Below are positions 33,301 to 42,861 of a stretch of DNA of 64,000 bases, piece by piece. How positions within the stretch are numbered: position 1 is the stretch's first letter; each line of letters opens with the position of its first letter. Under the pieces are notes generated by a model. The model did not search any database and was not told the origin of the DNA. It saw nothing but the letters and a program-made list of their open reading frames with translations. This stretch comes from Isoetes taiwanensis (lineage: Eukaryota > Streptophyta > Lycopodiopsida > Isoetales > Isoetaceae): assembly GCA_021234155.1 (NCBI GenBank), contig JAJEKV010000027.1, positions 10,860,716-10,924,715 of the forward strand. Reading direction: 5' to 3'. The position numbers and the translations under genes were made by a program.

Positions 33301-34282
33301 AAACTGAATCTCGTTCTGGTAGGCTTTCAAAAACTTGACAAGCCTCTCTTAGACTACCACATTTTGCATACATATCAATGAGAGTGTTGGACATGACAAT
33401 ATCAGATTGAATTTTGCAATTGGCAACATGATGATGAATAAGACGCCCGTGTTCAAGTGCCCCTATGTTTGCACATGCCTTTAGAAGGCTTAAAAAGACA
33501 ACATTAGTTGGTCTTATTCCCTCCTGGTGCATTTGTTCAAAGCATTCAAGAGCATAAAAACACTCACCATTCCGGGCATGTGCTACAATCATTGCTCCCC
33601 ATGATACCACGGACCGACTAGGTAACCTGTGAAAGGCATTGCATGCCTCCTCAAGACTATCACATTTTGCATACATATTGAGAAGGGTATTACCCATTAT
33701 AATATCCAACTCAACGTCACATACGATGATACAATTATGGATGATCCTTCCTTCCGAAAGAGAAGATGCAGTTGCACATGCTTTAAGGGTTGAAATATAT
33801 GCATGTCTGTTCTTCTCCAAATCTGACAATTGCGTTTTATGGAAAAAATCAAAGACCATTTCAGCTTCTCCAAGCTTCTCATGAGCTGAAATAATAGAGC
33901 GCCATGTATATGCACTTGGCTTTGCGACTCCACTAAACGCAAGATTTGCTTCAATAAGAATTCCATGAAAAACAAAAAGGCGAATGAGGTAGTCACCTAA
34001 AACAGGAATTGTTTGCAATCCATGCTGAAGCATAAGACGTTGTGCATGCCTGCCACAGCCAAGGTCTTTTGTTCTTTCACATGCCTGCAAAATGCGATAA
34101 GCATAGTTTCTTGTGACCCCTCTCTGTTCTTTAAACTTTGCAGTCTCAGCACCATTTGAATTTTCCTTCTCGCTTAGTTTCTCCAAATCCTCCACGGTTC
34201 TGCTGGTACTTTGGGTTGTTGTACTGTACTTGGATAGCGTTAGAATGCTCCTCTTCTTTAAATGAGTAACCGGAAAAATCAT
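30374..34282 (-). CDS. PLS-class pentatricopeptide repeat protein, 1302 residues
   Basis: Single-exon, uninterrupted ORF. The N-terminal 40 residues are Lys/Arg/Ser/Thr-rich (THLKKRSILTLSKYSTTTQS), consistent with a mitochondrial or plastid transit peptide. From about residue 60 to 1240 there are some eleven repeats of about 101 residues, each a P-L-S triplet with landmarks such as SLLKACANIGALEHGRLIHH, LIDMYAKCGSLREACQVF and VVSWGAMIVAHARNGE. The C terminus (CNCLIDLLGRAGYLYEAEDF, WTSLLSSCKMHGN) is an E-type extension that stops at a short E2-like part (YVLMSNMYAD). There is no DYW deaminase domain. PPR proteins of this type bind organellar RNA, often at C-to-U editing sites; without DYW it would need a partner deaminase. 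The first ATG (34282) is preceded by in-frame stops. Two related pseudogenes lie in the window. Confidence 0.93.
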   Translation of the reverse strand: MIFPVTHLKKRSILTLSKYSTTTQSTSRTVEDLEKLSEKENSNGAETAKFKEQRGVTRNYAYRILQACERTKDLGCGRHAQRLMLQHGLQTIPVLGDYLIRLFVFHGILIEANLAFSGVAKPSAYTWRSIISAHEKLGEAEMVFDFFHKTQLSDLEKNRHAYISTLKACATASSLSEGRIIHNCIIVCDVELDIIMGNTLLNMYAKCDSLEEACNAFHRLPSRSVVSWGAMIVAHARNGECFYALECFEQMHQEGIRPTNVVFLSLLKACANIGALEHGRLIHHHVANCKIQSDIVMSNTLIDMYAKCGSLREACQVFESLPERDSVSWAAMITGYSQHEEGNLALECFEKIQGGGMKVSNVMVLGALKACGSMGFIPKGRLIHEHVINGKLKLDIIVRTAFIEMYSKCGHVEEAYRIFCQLPNRNVVSWNTIIAGCAQHGDVYFALELFDKMQLEGMHPDKVTYLSVLKACGTMGAIQQVRYLDYQISKAGLHSDIMLGNTLVDIYAKCGSLKEAGKIFDGLKFQDEVSWGAIISGYAQHGNDLLVLKCLGKMKAGGINITDVIYLSIFNACASLGTIDVGRHIHNDLIESGSHVDGIIGNAMIDMYAKCGQMKEACKIFDELPNRDVMSWSAIIGGYAHQEEGQLALECCEQMQYDTIMPTSAIYRSLLKICASLVAIGHGRFIDNCIANSGLNLDDITGSCLMDMYFRCGRLEEACGVFTRLPNLSICSWSSMVSGFAQDGASVIALDYFYRMIEEGIKPHNVAFSSALKACAAIGAMEQGRFIHQEIIQRHLQKDMVIGTALVDMYAKSGSLEEACKVFNMVGDRDMVSWGAMISGYGLHKNGSAAVTCYERMRQEGIEPTIPTICSVLKACAMAGTIEHGRTIHYQIISSCVYLDNGIGSALIDMYAKCGSLEEAFKVFRTLLCPSIMSWNSMIAGYTEHGEGIVAIHCFEEMQDAGVNPNSSTFSNILRACASTGAIAQGRIIHCQVTKGGIQCDVNIATSLIDMYMNCRSLEEACKVFSRLTYVDDILWAVMISGCVQHGEGLMALEHYGKMQEQGIMVDIVTLVYILKACAITGAVEQGKLIHDQINKRAQIDVIVGTSLVDMYAKCGSLREACKIFHDMPIRNMASWGALIAGFAHHGEGIHAMEYLTKLHLEGVDPDERCITSILVSCSHAGLLDEGSYCFGSMTECYGIVPSICHCNCLIDLLGRAGYLYEAEDFLQASIQPCTIGWTSLLSSCKMHGNIGLGIRCFDQIIHINSCHAAGYVLMSNMYADTDMTFKMENLGREITLWKEFL

Positions 34283-35206
34283 TCATCTAGGCTAACAGCA
34301 TTCAGGATCATAAGTGAGCTCGGCTTTCTTGCATTTTTACAGATACCATGCTTTTTACAGATACCAAACTGCTTTTTACGATTGAGCTCTGTGGGATCAT
34401 AGATATTCCATTTCAAGGTATTTTTTTCTTAAGAGGTCGAAAGAACACATTATCATATTACCATGAAGCCATGCTAAGGCCCTTTTTCCACACCTGTCCT
34501 ATAAAATTATAAGACATCCCATATCCCATATGTCGTATAATTATCTACACATATATAATTGAGAATGTCCGATAGGAATGTCCAGGTGGCAAAAAATCTG
34601 AAGCTCTAAAGCTTAACGCATGTTTTTCCCGGACATTTTTTTGCAAGAAGAAAAGAAAAGAAAAAATGATGCTCCTGAGGCCTGCACCGCCTTCATCGTC
34701 GGCCGCCATAACCATAGTCGTGAGAATTTCGGCACAATCTCTGCCTGTTGTAGAAAATTCAGGTGTTGTGCGCTTTCCATCCTGATTTTGAACACCCAGA
34801 TCACAGAAAGGAGATGAAAAGCCATAAACCTGGAACCACTTCTGAGACAAGAATCCCTGATTTCTGCGGCAAAATTTCCCCATGGTCTTCTCCTAACGCC
34901 TCTGTAATGCCTTGCCGGCTCTTCCTTGCAAATGGATTTTTGAATTTCTTGGTTAAAAGCTACTGAATTGACAGATTCAACCTATTTGGGCACAAAAATC
35001 CCCTGTTTCTGCACTGAAATCCCCTGTTTTTGCTGCGATATGCTCTGTTTTCCCCCAAAAACACTCTGTTTTTCCCCTTTGATACGATTTGGGAGCACAG
35101 AATTGGTCCGCATTCTTCTGCAGGCTATGGCATGTCTCAAAGGCAAATCCGAATCATCTGATGGGCGATTGCTTCAAATCCAGACTTTATAATCTCAGAA
35201 TGTAAT
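34283..35206. other. Upstream region of the PPR gene
   Basis: Contains the presumed promoter and 5' UTR of the minus-strand PPR gene. The 112-codon open frame at 34545-34883 (-) shows no known motif and is probably leader. Near 34985-35080 a short CCCCTGTTT(T/C)TGC-like motif recurs on the plus strand. Confidence 0.4.
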
Positions 35207-35303
35207 CATTTTCCTAATTTTATATCACCCGCGCACGCGCAGGCACTTAGAACACTGGCAAAAGTAATCTCATCTGGTCTTACGAAATCCTCTTGCAAAA
35301 GGC
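35207..35303 (-). pseudogene. PPR pseudogene, 3' piece next to the Copia element
   Basis: Minus strand: LLQEDFVRPDEITFASVLSA followed by CACAGDIKLGK, a clear PPR segment. It joins the piece at 46541-47125 once the Copia element with its AAGGC duplication is removed, although the frame is shifted across the junction. Confidence 0.75.
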
Positions 35304-35605
35304 TATTGAAATATTGAACTTGTAGATTGATAAGGAAAAACAGTACAACTAATCGGGCTTGAATGAGCCGGATGAACAAAAAGATAGACAAGAACTTAAA
35401 GAGAGAATAGTCAGGCTAGAATCTTGGAACCGAGTAAGTAGGACGTTTCTCTTCTCTGCCTTTATAGCCTGGAGGCTATAAACGGATCTTCTATTTCTGG
35501 AACTCATCATAACCTGTGGTGGAGAATCTTCTAACAAACAAGTGACAAATGAACTGCTAACAAACTGCTAACAAACATGCTGATCTGACTCTGAATATCT
35601 CAACA
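35304..35605 (-). repeat. Copia 3' LTR
   Basis: 302 bp, about 98 percent identical by eye to 46234-46535. Bounded by the AAGGC duplication on the outer side and the polypurine tract on the inner side. Confidence 0.92.
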
Positions 35606-35656
35606 CCCCCACTCAGAGCAGATAAGCTTGGCTCTGTAAACTATGATGGCCTCCAC

Positions 35657-36427
35657 TCAGAGGCAAGCTGGTATCAGACTAATTTGTTTGGACAGCATGG
35701 TCAACTTTGGTGCTCCAAGAGGTTTAGTAAGCATGTCTGCTGGCATGGTTTCAGAGGGGCAATAGGCCAAGGAAATATTAGAGTTGGAGATATGATCACG
35801 GAGGAAATGAAAGCGGATATCAATATGTTTGAGGCGACGGTGGTTGACGTGGTTATGAGCAACTGCTATGGCACCTTGGTTGTCATTTTTTATAGGAATT
35901 TGGAGAGGAATCTGAAGGTTCAAACTGGTAATGAGGGTACGCAGCCAAAGAGCTTCTCGAGTGGCATGAGCAAGGCTGATGTATTCGGCTTCAGTGGTGG
36001 ATAAGGCAATGCAGCTTTGCTTGGAACTAGCCCATGTGATAGCTGTCCCTGCAAGGCAAAAGACATAACCTGATACAGACTTGCGATCTTGGGAATCACC
36101 TGCCCAGTCGGCATCACAAAAACCAGAGATATCACTACCCCCACTAGCCTGATACAGCAGGCCATGGGTCAGGGTGCCAGCTAGATATCGAAGTGTTCGT
36201 TTGAGAGCCATACAATGGGACTGCCTGGGATCATTGAGAAATTGGCTTAGTTTACAAACGGGAAATGCAAGGTCAGGCCGAGTTGCTTGAGCAGCAAAGT
36301 TGAGGGATCCTATAATGGAACGATAATTGTCTTTCAGGTAGTGGAAATCAAGAGCACAAGGGCGGTCTGTAGAAAGAAGATGGATGGTAGTATCCAATGG
36401 CGTTGTAGCAGCATTACAATGGAGGAG
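35657..36427 (-). pseudogene. Copia RNase H domain (3' end of pol)
   Basis: Minus strand: LKDNYRSIIGSLNFAAQATR, FCDADWAGDSQDRKSVSGYV, ALSTTEAEYISLAHATREAL, NDNQGAIAVAHNHVNHRRLK, HIDIRFHFLRDHI and ADMLTKPL. Catalytic acidic residues are present (DADWAGD, TEAEY, NDNQGA). It is separated from the RT by DNA transposon copy 2. The frame is continuous across that insertion (LSRHN|LLHCNAATTPLD), so the polyprotein was whole at this point when the transposon landed. Confidence 0.93.
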
Positions 36428-36499
36428 ATTAGGGTGTAAATTCTATACTGGTGATCAAAAAAACGCGACAGCACCCAGCACCTAAAGCACTTGGATCCC

Positions 36500-36640
36500 G
36501 TCAGCCTTGTGTCACGCAATTAATGCTGGCATTTCCCGCGCCATAACCGTACGCCATAGCCATAAGCTATAGCTTTTAGTCGAACTTTCTCGCGCCATAG
36601 CCATAGCTTTTAGTCTGGGATTTTCTCGCGCCATAGCCAT
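36500..36640. repeat. Subterminal GCGCCATAGCCATAGC repeats of copy 2
   Basis: Three or four copies of GC(G)CCATA(A/G)CCATA, two followed by GCTTTTAGTC(T/G), within 36540-36640. They lie between the phosphatase-side terminus and the first ORF. A similar GCCATAGCC motif recurs at 61290-61510, which may be coincidence. Confidence 0.6.
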
Positions 36641-36652
36641 ACCGAAAGCCAA

Positions 36653-38453
36653 ATGGAAAGCATCAGAATGGCCGAAGCAGTGACAGTAGAAGATTTTGTG
36701 GAAATGCATGGATTGTCGGATGATGGACTAATTCCGGCTCTAAAAATGAAATATTTGGAGAAAAAAATCACCAAAGAAGATTGGCTATCAGTTTGGAGAG
36801 AGGGAGATAAATTCCGCACCACGTATAAAAATCTCACCGGGTAATCGCCACATCCGAAAAGATCAATTACAAACATTGATAAAAAAGCTTTATCAGAGTG
36901 AGGGATTATGCAATAATGAGGTCAGAAAACAGATAGCCTATGCTTTTGCATGGGAAAATTGCATATCTGCACAAAAAAATCCTGAAAAGCACAAGGTAAA
37001 TTGGGCTGCTGCTGGAGCTCAAATTATGAAATACAGGAGGTGTAGGAAGCCTGAATCATTGGAACCAAAAATACAGAGAAGAAGAAGACGGTAGAAGCTC
37101 AAGAGGAAAAGAAGTTGGCGTGGAATCTTTTATTTTGAGCACAAAATTGTCTGAAATATAGAACCCGATCGAGAATGAGATCACCGAATTTCTAATGAGA
37201 GAGAAGCTTGTGCATTGGAGTTGAATGACATCCTTGTCACATTGGCGTGAGAGGATCTCTCAAACCAGGGCTTTAAGTGGCAATGTGGCGTAAGCAAACA
37301 ATAATATTGAGCAAATGAAAAAGAATTAGAACTCAAAAAATCTTTGCGTAACTCCGAGTTAGAAAAAAAGACATTGCTTGAGCTTTGAAACAAGTATTAT
37401 GCTTGAGACCTATGCGAAAAAAAAAATGGCAAGTTACGGAAGGTCAATCCAAACACAAATCAAGAAGGGATGAATTGCAAGGTGAACTTCACATGAAGGA
37501 TGCTAACCTCTCAATAATCGAGATCAAACCTCAAAAACTTGGAAGAACCGAAAGGTATGAAATTTTCACCAATTAGAGTCAATGCGGTTAGTAGAGACTT
37601 ACACCGTGCTATTTGAGGACGCCTTGTGCTTTGCATGTGGATTAGCATTCTCCAAAGAATTACAAAGTTATCAAGAAAACTAAAATGTGATCATGAGTAT
37701 CACTTAATGTGCACACTTTGTTGGCTAAAGGTAAATGCATTGTTTGCACTTCATCTATCGGTTACGCTTTATTTTTAGAGCTTGGTATGACAAAGGTGCG
37801 TGGATCGGCGAGGCGAGTGCTTGAAAATACAGGATCACCTTCCATTGTACATGATAGGATATCACCTTTTGGAAATCTTGCTCTGCTACCCTCAACTTCA
37901 AGATCTCCTTTTAAGATTGGAGCAAATAATGTTATACTAACAGATGATGAGGGTGATGTTTTTTCTGATATAATGTTATACTAACAGATGATGGGAAGGT
38001 TGTTGAGGGGAAAGGAAATTCAGAGTCACATCAAGAGAGTGACACAGAGATAGAAGTGGTGAAGGAACATTCGAAGAAAAGGAAATTTTCACCCAAATCA
38101 AAAGTGCAGGTTCCAAAGAAACAGAAAAGCAAAGATAAAGCAAGCAGGAAAGGAGAAGCACCAAGAGGACTTATCCATTCAGAAGCAAGAAGAATCTGAA
38201 AGATGCATTAGAGGCTGATGAGAATACAAGTTTAGAGTTGCAGCAAACAACAGATGAAGCACTTGTAGCACTTAATAATGCTGCTACTTGGGAAAGCATC
38301 ATCACCACAGGTCAATCTGTTGCCACTGCTGCTGTTGAAGTAGAAGATCAGGGTCCAACTCCAAAAGAAGGTATTCTATTTCAAGCTATACTTGATGCTC
38401 TGAATGACAAAAATGATTCTGTCTCAATCAAGAGTTTGTTACATGAAAATTAG
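36653..38453 (+). other. Copy 2 upstream ORFs, probable 5' exons of the phosphatase gene
   Basis: Open plus-strand pieces: 36653-36844 (MAEAVTVEDFVEMHGLSDDG, KKITKEDWLSVWREGDKF), 36876-37094 (LYQSEGLCNNEVRKQIAYAF, KVNWAAAGAQIMKYRR, then a basic KIQRRRRR), and 38238-38453 (acidic, EDQGPTPKEGILFQAILDAL). Between them, 37980-38200 is Lys-rich in shifted frames (KKRKFSPKSK-like). They could be spliced into the phosphatase ORF at 38687, giving a nuclear, basic N-terminal extension. No domain recognised. Splicing is inferred from co-orientation only. Confidence 0.45.
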
Positions 38454-38686
38454 CTGGCCTTGATTCCATGCAGGGACAATTGGAGATAATTCCATATCAA
38501 TGAAAGGCAGTGTTGTAGCCATTAGAAGGTATTTGAGTGTTCATTGTAGCCATTTGAGTGTTATTAATAAAAAAAATTTAAATTGCTTTGCAATGGTTGT
38601 TTGAATTTGTTTTGTTCTAATGTAGGTCTGCACGAAATTCAAACAAATTTGTTAATGAAAAAGAGAAATCAAACATCATCAATAAA

Positions 38687-39721
38687 GTGAAGAAAAGGAG
38701 AGCAGAAAAGGAGAGTGAAACTATAGTTCCACCAACTATAGTTGAGCCAAATATAGTTGAAACATTTGAAACAAGTGTTGAGCCAGCTTTTGTTCCACAA
38801 AAGATAGTTTCAGAGGCAAATATAGTACAGCCAACAATGGTTCAACATTGTGTTGATACAGTTGCCAAGACATTTGAAACAAGTGTTGAGCCAACAAGTT
38901 TGCCAGCAAGTGTTGAGCCAGCAGGTTCAACAAGTAAAGTAGCACATAGCAGAGATATCATGGTGAGTAGAAAGCTATTGATTATGGACCTCAATGGTGT
39001 TTTGGTCAAAACATATTCAAAGTCTGAAAAACTTGAAATACCTGGCCCACACATTATAGAGTATACAAAAAACAAGATAGTTCTATTCAGGCCTGGTGTT
39101 ACAGAATTTTTAAACAAGGTAAGTGTTTACTATGACTTGGCTATATGGTCATCTATGACTGGTTTCAATACAAAGGAGGTGTTACAGAAGTTGTGTCCAT
39201 TACTTATACACAGGTTTGTTTTTATTTGGGGACAAGAGTTTTGTGACAAAATGCCTTTCACGTTACCTGGACATGTTGACAAACCAGTGTTCATGAAACC
39301 TTTGGAAAAGGTGTACTGCCAGTTTCCTCAATACACTAAAAGATGTATTTTGGTTGATGACTCAGTTTATAAAACATTCTTGTCTCCACCTTATACAACT
39401 GTTATTGCAGCAAGCATGAGGATTGAAGAATTTAAGTCAAGTTCAAGTTTGCTAGTGGATTCCATTTTTCCATTGTTGTATCAACTTGCAATGGATGATA
39501 ACTGGAAGACATTATTGAAGAGAATACAACTTGTGGATTTCTTTGATATGGAGGCCGTGGAAATTCTTGAGAGGTTGGATGCAGCAATGTTAACAGTTCC
39601 TCAGCAGGTTTCTTTTGATCTCTATTACTCTACATTTGTGAAGTGGCTGACTGAACAGGCAGATAGCAAGTTCATCAACAATTCTGCCTTGCAACACCTG
39701 AAACAATTTGTAAATAGTTAG
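38687..39721 (+). CDS. FCP1/SCP-like (NIF-domain) HAD-family protein, transposon passenger
   Basis: Intact 344-residue ORF. Residues 1-90 are low-complexity with repeats of ETSVEPA-type sequence. Residues 95-275 form an FCP1 homology domain: KLLIMDLNGVLVKTY (nucleophile Asp101; the position of the second Asp is Asn103), LFRPGVTEFLNKVSVYYDLA with IWSS (motif II Ser), KPLEKVY (motif III Lys204) and RCILVDDSVYKTF (motif IV, Asp224-Asp225). Such enzymes remove phosphate from RNA polymerase II CTD and other proteins; plant proteins with DxNG in this loop exist, and activity is uncertain. The ATG at 38687 is the first in the frame, though a spliced upstream exon could extend it. It converges on the transposase gene, leaving about 160 bp between stops. 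A broken homologue is in the same place in copy 1, so it belongs to the element. Confidence 0.88.
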   Translation: MKKRRAEKESETIVPPTIVEPNIVETFETSVEPAFVPQKIVSEANIVQPTMVQHCVDTVAKTFETSVEPTSLPASVEPAGSTSKVAHSRDIMVSRKLLIMDLNGVLVKTYSKSEKLEIPGPHIIEYTKNKIVLFRPGVTEFLNKVSVYYDLAIWSSMTGFNTKEVLQKLCPLLIHRFVFIWGQEFCDKMPFTLPGHVDKPVFMKPLEKVYCQFPQYTKRCILVDDSVYKTFLSPPYTTVIAASMRIEEFKSSSSLLVDSIFPLLYQLAMDDNWKTLLKRIQLVDFFDMEAVEILERLDAAMLTVPQQVSFDLYYSTFVKWLTEQADSKFINNSALQHLKQFVNS

Positions 39722-39883
39722 GTGAAACACATTGTAAATAGTCAACTGACAGCCAGCCATTTTTGTTGTTCATGTAGGGTTTTTTGTATACATTTTGATA
39801 TATCCTTTGGATCTGGATATACTTATTAAGTTATCAATGAATATTTTTATCTTCTTTGGACAATTGATGATTAGAAACTGTTA

Positions 39884-42487
39884 TCAACTTGAAGGCAGGC
39901 TGCTCATTATTTGTTGGCATGTCTGCTCATCCATACTATGCAGGTTGTCTTTCACCAAAGTCATGTCAAATTTGCAAATCCTAACGAGGTGGCTGTACAC
40001 TGTGGCCAGTGGTTTGTCTAAAAGAAGTTGAAAACTTAATTCTCCTTCCAATTGTTTGTAATAGTAGCCAGAAAGTATGACCTCACCAATTCCAAAAACA
40101 TTGCCCCAGCCATCTTCATAATCATCTAGTAATGTGTTCTTTGTCTCAATACATTTCAGGACATAAAAGTCTACACCCTCAGCATTGCCTTCTTCTGCAT
40201 TCACTGCAAAATTGTCCCCTACTTCTACATTAGAGCTAATCAGATCATGGTCACCATCATCTTCACTATCAGTCTCCTCGTCTTCAGACACAACCTCATT
40301 GTCGAAATTTCTGCGAGTTCGCTCTTTTTGGGACCAACTCATTTGTCTCCCAACCTCCTATCTGAGATTTAGTGCTCTGAGAGTCCCATTTCCCTTCTTT
40401 GGCAAGACATGCAAAAACATGACAAAGGTCTATGTGCAAGTTTCAAAGGATTTTCTCTATCAAAAGGCCTGATGCAATGAATTTTAGTTGTCCCTTTGAG
40501 GGTCTGAGCATCATACCTTTCTGATCTATCTATACTATGAGGGTCAATTTCCCAAAAGTACCTAGCAGGCAACAATTAATCAAGTCTTTGTAAGTGCTTA
40601 ATCTAGCTTGTAAAATCTTTGAATCCATTATGTAAGTAAACATTCCAATAACAAAAAAAAAAAAAAAAGTTCAAAATGTTATATTTGTACATAAATGGCC
40701 TTCAACATGTATAAAACTAGTAAAGTATCACCAAACATACATAAAAATCATGAACAATAATTAGACTAAAATACAGGTCTAAGTGCTTCAAGTGCTTCAA
40801 GTGCTACAAGTGCAGTACTTACCTGTGTATATCGGAATCAGATGAGCTATTGGTAAAGAATTCATTTAGAAATCGAACGACATCTGCAGCACACTGGAGT
40901 TTTCTCCCATTATACTTCAGTTGTTCCTTTGTGAGAAATCTTTTTACCACTGCTCCTTGGCCATCATGCTCACCTTTTCCATGCGAGCTGGCAAAGAAAT
41001 TCCAAATAATCTCCTTCCCAAGATCTCTGTACACAACAAATTAGCAGAATCAACAAATTAGTATAAATGACGTCATCCTTCTAACACAATCTCAACACTA
41101 ACTTTTTCAAAAACTTTCCAATCCACCAGGTGTTCTAATGATTTACTTGTTTCCCTTGGACACTTTGGAATCCTGTATAAAGTGGAATAGAGAAAGTACT
41201 GTAAGAGAATATTGAAGCTAGATATCATAGAAATGAAAAGTTAAACAATATATATGACATATGTTATCTAGATATCATAGAAATGAAAAGTTAAACAATA
41301 TATATGAGCTATGTTAATAACTTACCTCTTGAGACCACATTTCTTGCAGGTCTGCATCAAACATGCATGTTTGTGCCATTCATCTGCTTCTACTTTGGGG
41401 CATACCACATTTCTCCAATACTCACTTGTAGATTTGAAAATATTGTCCTTAGCATTGCATGTTGGACCTGGACCACATACCCTGCATTCGCATTTTGCAA
41501 TCTTTGTGCACACTATAAGGATCAGACCTCATGTTATTAATTGCCTGCATGACAAAATCAAGGTGCATGTGGTACTGGCAGCAGCAAGTCTCTCTTTCTT
41601 GCAATCTCCTAATATAGCTTGGTTTAAGCTTCTCAAAGGTTTGCTGGCATATATTGATCTCAGGATACTCTTTCCTGAATTGAAGATAAAACTGCAACTG
41701 ATCATAACACAGATTCAGCAACAATATCATGCAAAATACAGAAAAAAAAGAGGCAGAATGTGCTTACTTGTGTCACCTCCAGCAAATGAATAGGATGGTC
41801 AATCTTTTCACCTGTTTCACTAACATGTTTTCTCACATGTTTTTTATATGGTGAGATCCTAGTATTCTCATCCCAAAAATTCTTTATCTTACCTATTGCT
41901 TCATCTGAAAGTGCATCAGACCTTTTTCTCCTCTGAAACATTGACCAGGGACCTGCTTCAAATTCTGCATACACACGTCTCTGAAATGCTCTTGCCACAG
42001 TTCTTCTTGGAATAGATAGAAGCCTTGCTATTGCTGATTGATTCACTCCCTTTGTTGAAGATGCAGCCATTTGCAGTGTACTCCTTTTTGCTTGAAGAAC
42101 ATCAGTATTTCTATCATATTTTTGAGCTTGAAAAGTCTCTTTCACATTCAAAATTAAATCCCTCATAAGGGCATTTTCTTTTGGATCTGCTACATCAACA
42201 TCGAATGGAAGATGTTTAATCTTCTTGAAGAATCTCGATGCTAACTTCCCTTTGTCCACATTCGAGACAAAAGTATTTGTAATTTCATTGAAATAATCTT
42301 CCAAATTCTTCGACAATTCCTGTAATCTTCTTTCACTCAAAATACCACAATCTTTGGTATTGGAAGGAGGATTGTTTTCCTTCTCTCTCTGTCTCTTCCT
42401 TTCTCGGGATTTTCTTCTATTTTCAGCTTGAATTTGCAAGAAAATCCTTCTTCTAGTTGAATCGATGCTTTTCGGGGAGCTTTCCAT
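39884..42487 (-). pseudogene. DDE-type transposase of copy 2, catalytic exon missing
   Basis: The first exon (42487-41765) is intact: MESSPKSIDSTRRRIFLQIQ, DYFNEITNTFVSN, helix-turn-helix-like SAIARLLSIPRRTVARAFQ, GPWSMFQRRKRSDALSDEAI and FWDENTRISPYKKHVRKHV. Then come FEKLKPSYIRRLQERETCCC (41730-41449), KHACLMQTCKKCGLKR (41513-41322), FFASSHGKGEHDGQGAVVKR (41034-40819), the C-terminal Cys motif (LSCFCMSCQRREMG, 40575-40369) and an acidic C-terminal domain (40342-39884). The segment that in copy 1 holds DFAENY and WSDGC is absent between 41320 and 41040, where only tandem AT-rich repeat DNA lies. The protein would therefore lack two of three presumed catalytic residues. Confidence 0.85.
41211..41320. 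repeat. Tandem duplication in the transposase gap
   Basis: CTAGATATCATAGAAATG plus the following AAAAGTTAAACAATATATATGA is present twice (about 41217 and 41270). It sits where the missing catalytic exon of the transposase would be expected. Confidence 0.8.
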
Positions 42488-42861
42488 TGAAATTCACGAC
42501 CGCATTTCCGCGACTCGAATTACAATTCCAAATTGAAAATTCAATTGAAACAATGCAAAATTTGTTCGAATTGTATGAATTGGTATTGCAATTCTCTAAT
42601 TGCAATTCCGAATTCTGATTTCTCCCGCCAACCACTAAAGGAAACTCCAACCGTCCTCCCCGCCAACGGAGTTCCCGCGTCTTTGGAGATCCTAGTCACT
42701 GATCCCTGCCATTCCGGAATTGCATATACTATTCTTGGTGCATGCCAATTCTGTTTTAATTCGGTTGGACGTCACACGACTAAGGAGGTACTAAGCGCTT
42801 TCAGCACATAAAGCACATGTCCGGACAGTGCTTTTTGTACACCAGTATAGAATTTACACCC

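Noticed and set aside
31299-33884. Plus-strand ORFs inside the PPR gene
   Set aside because: Repetitive antisense frames that recur with the PPR repeat period. The minus-strand 1302-codon frame is the gene.
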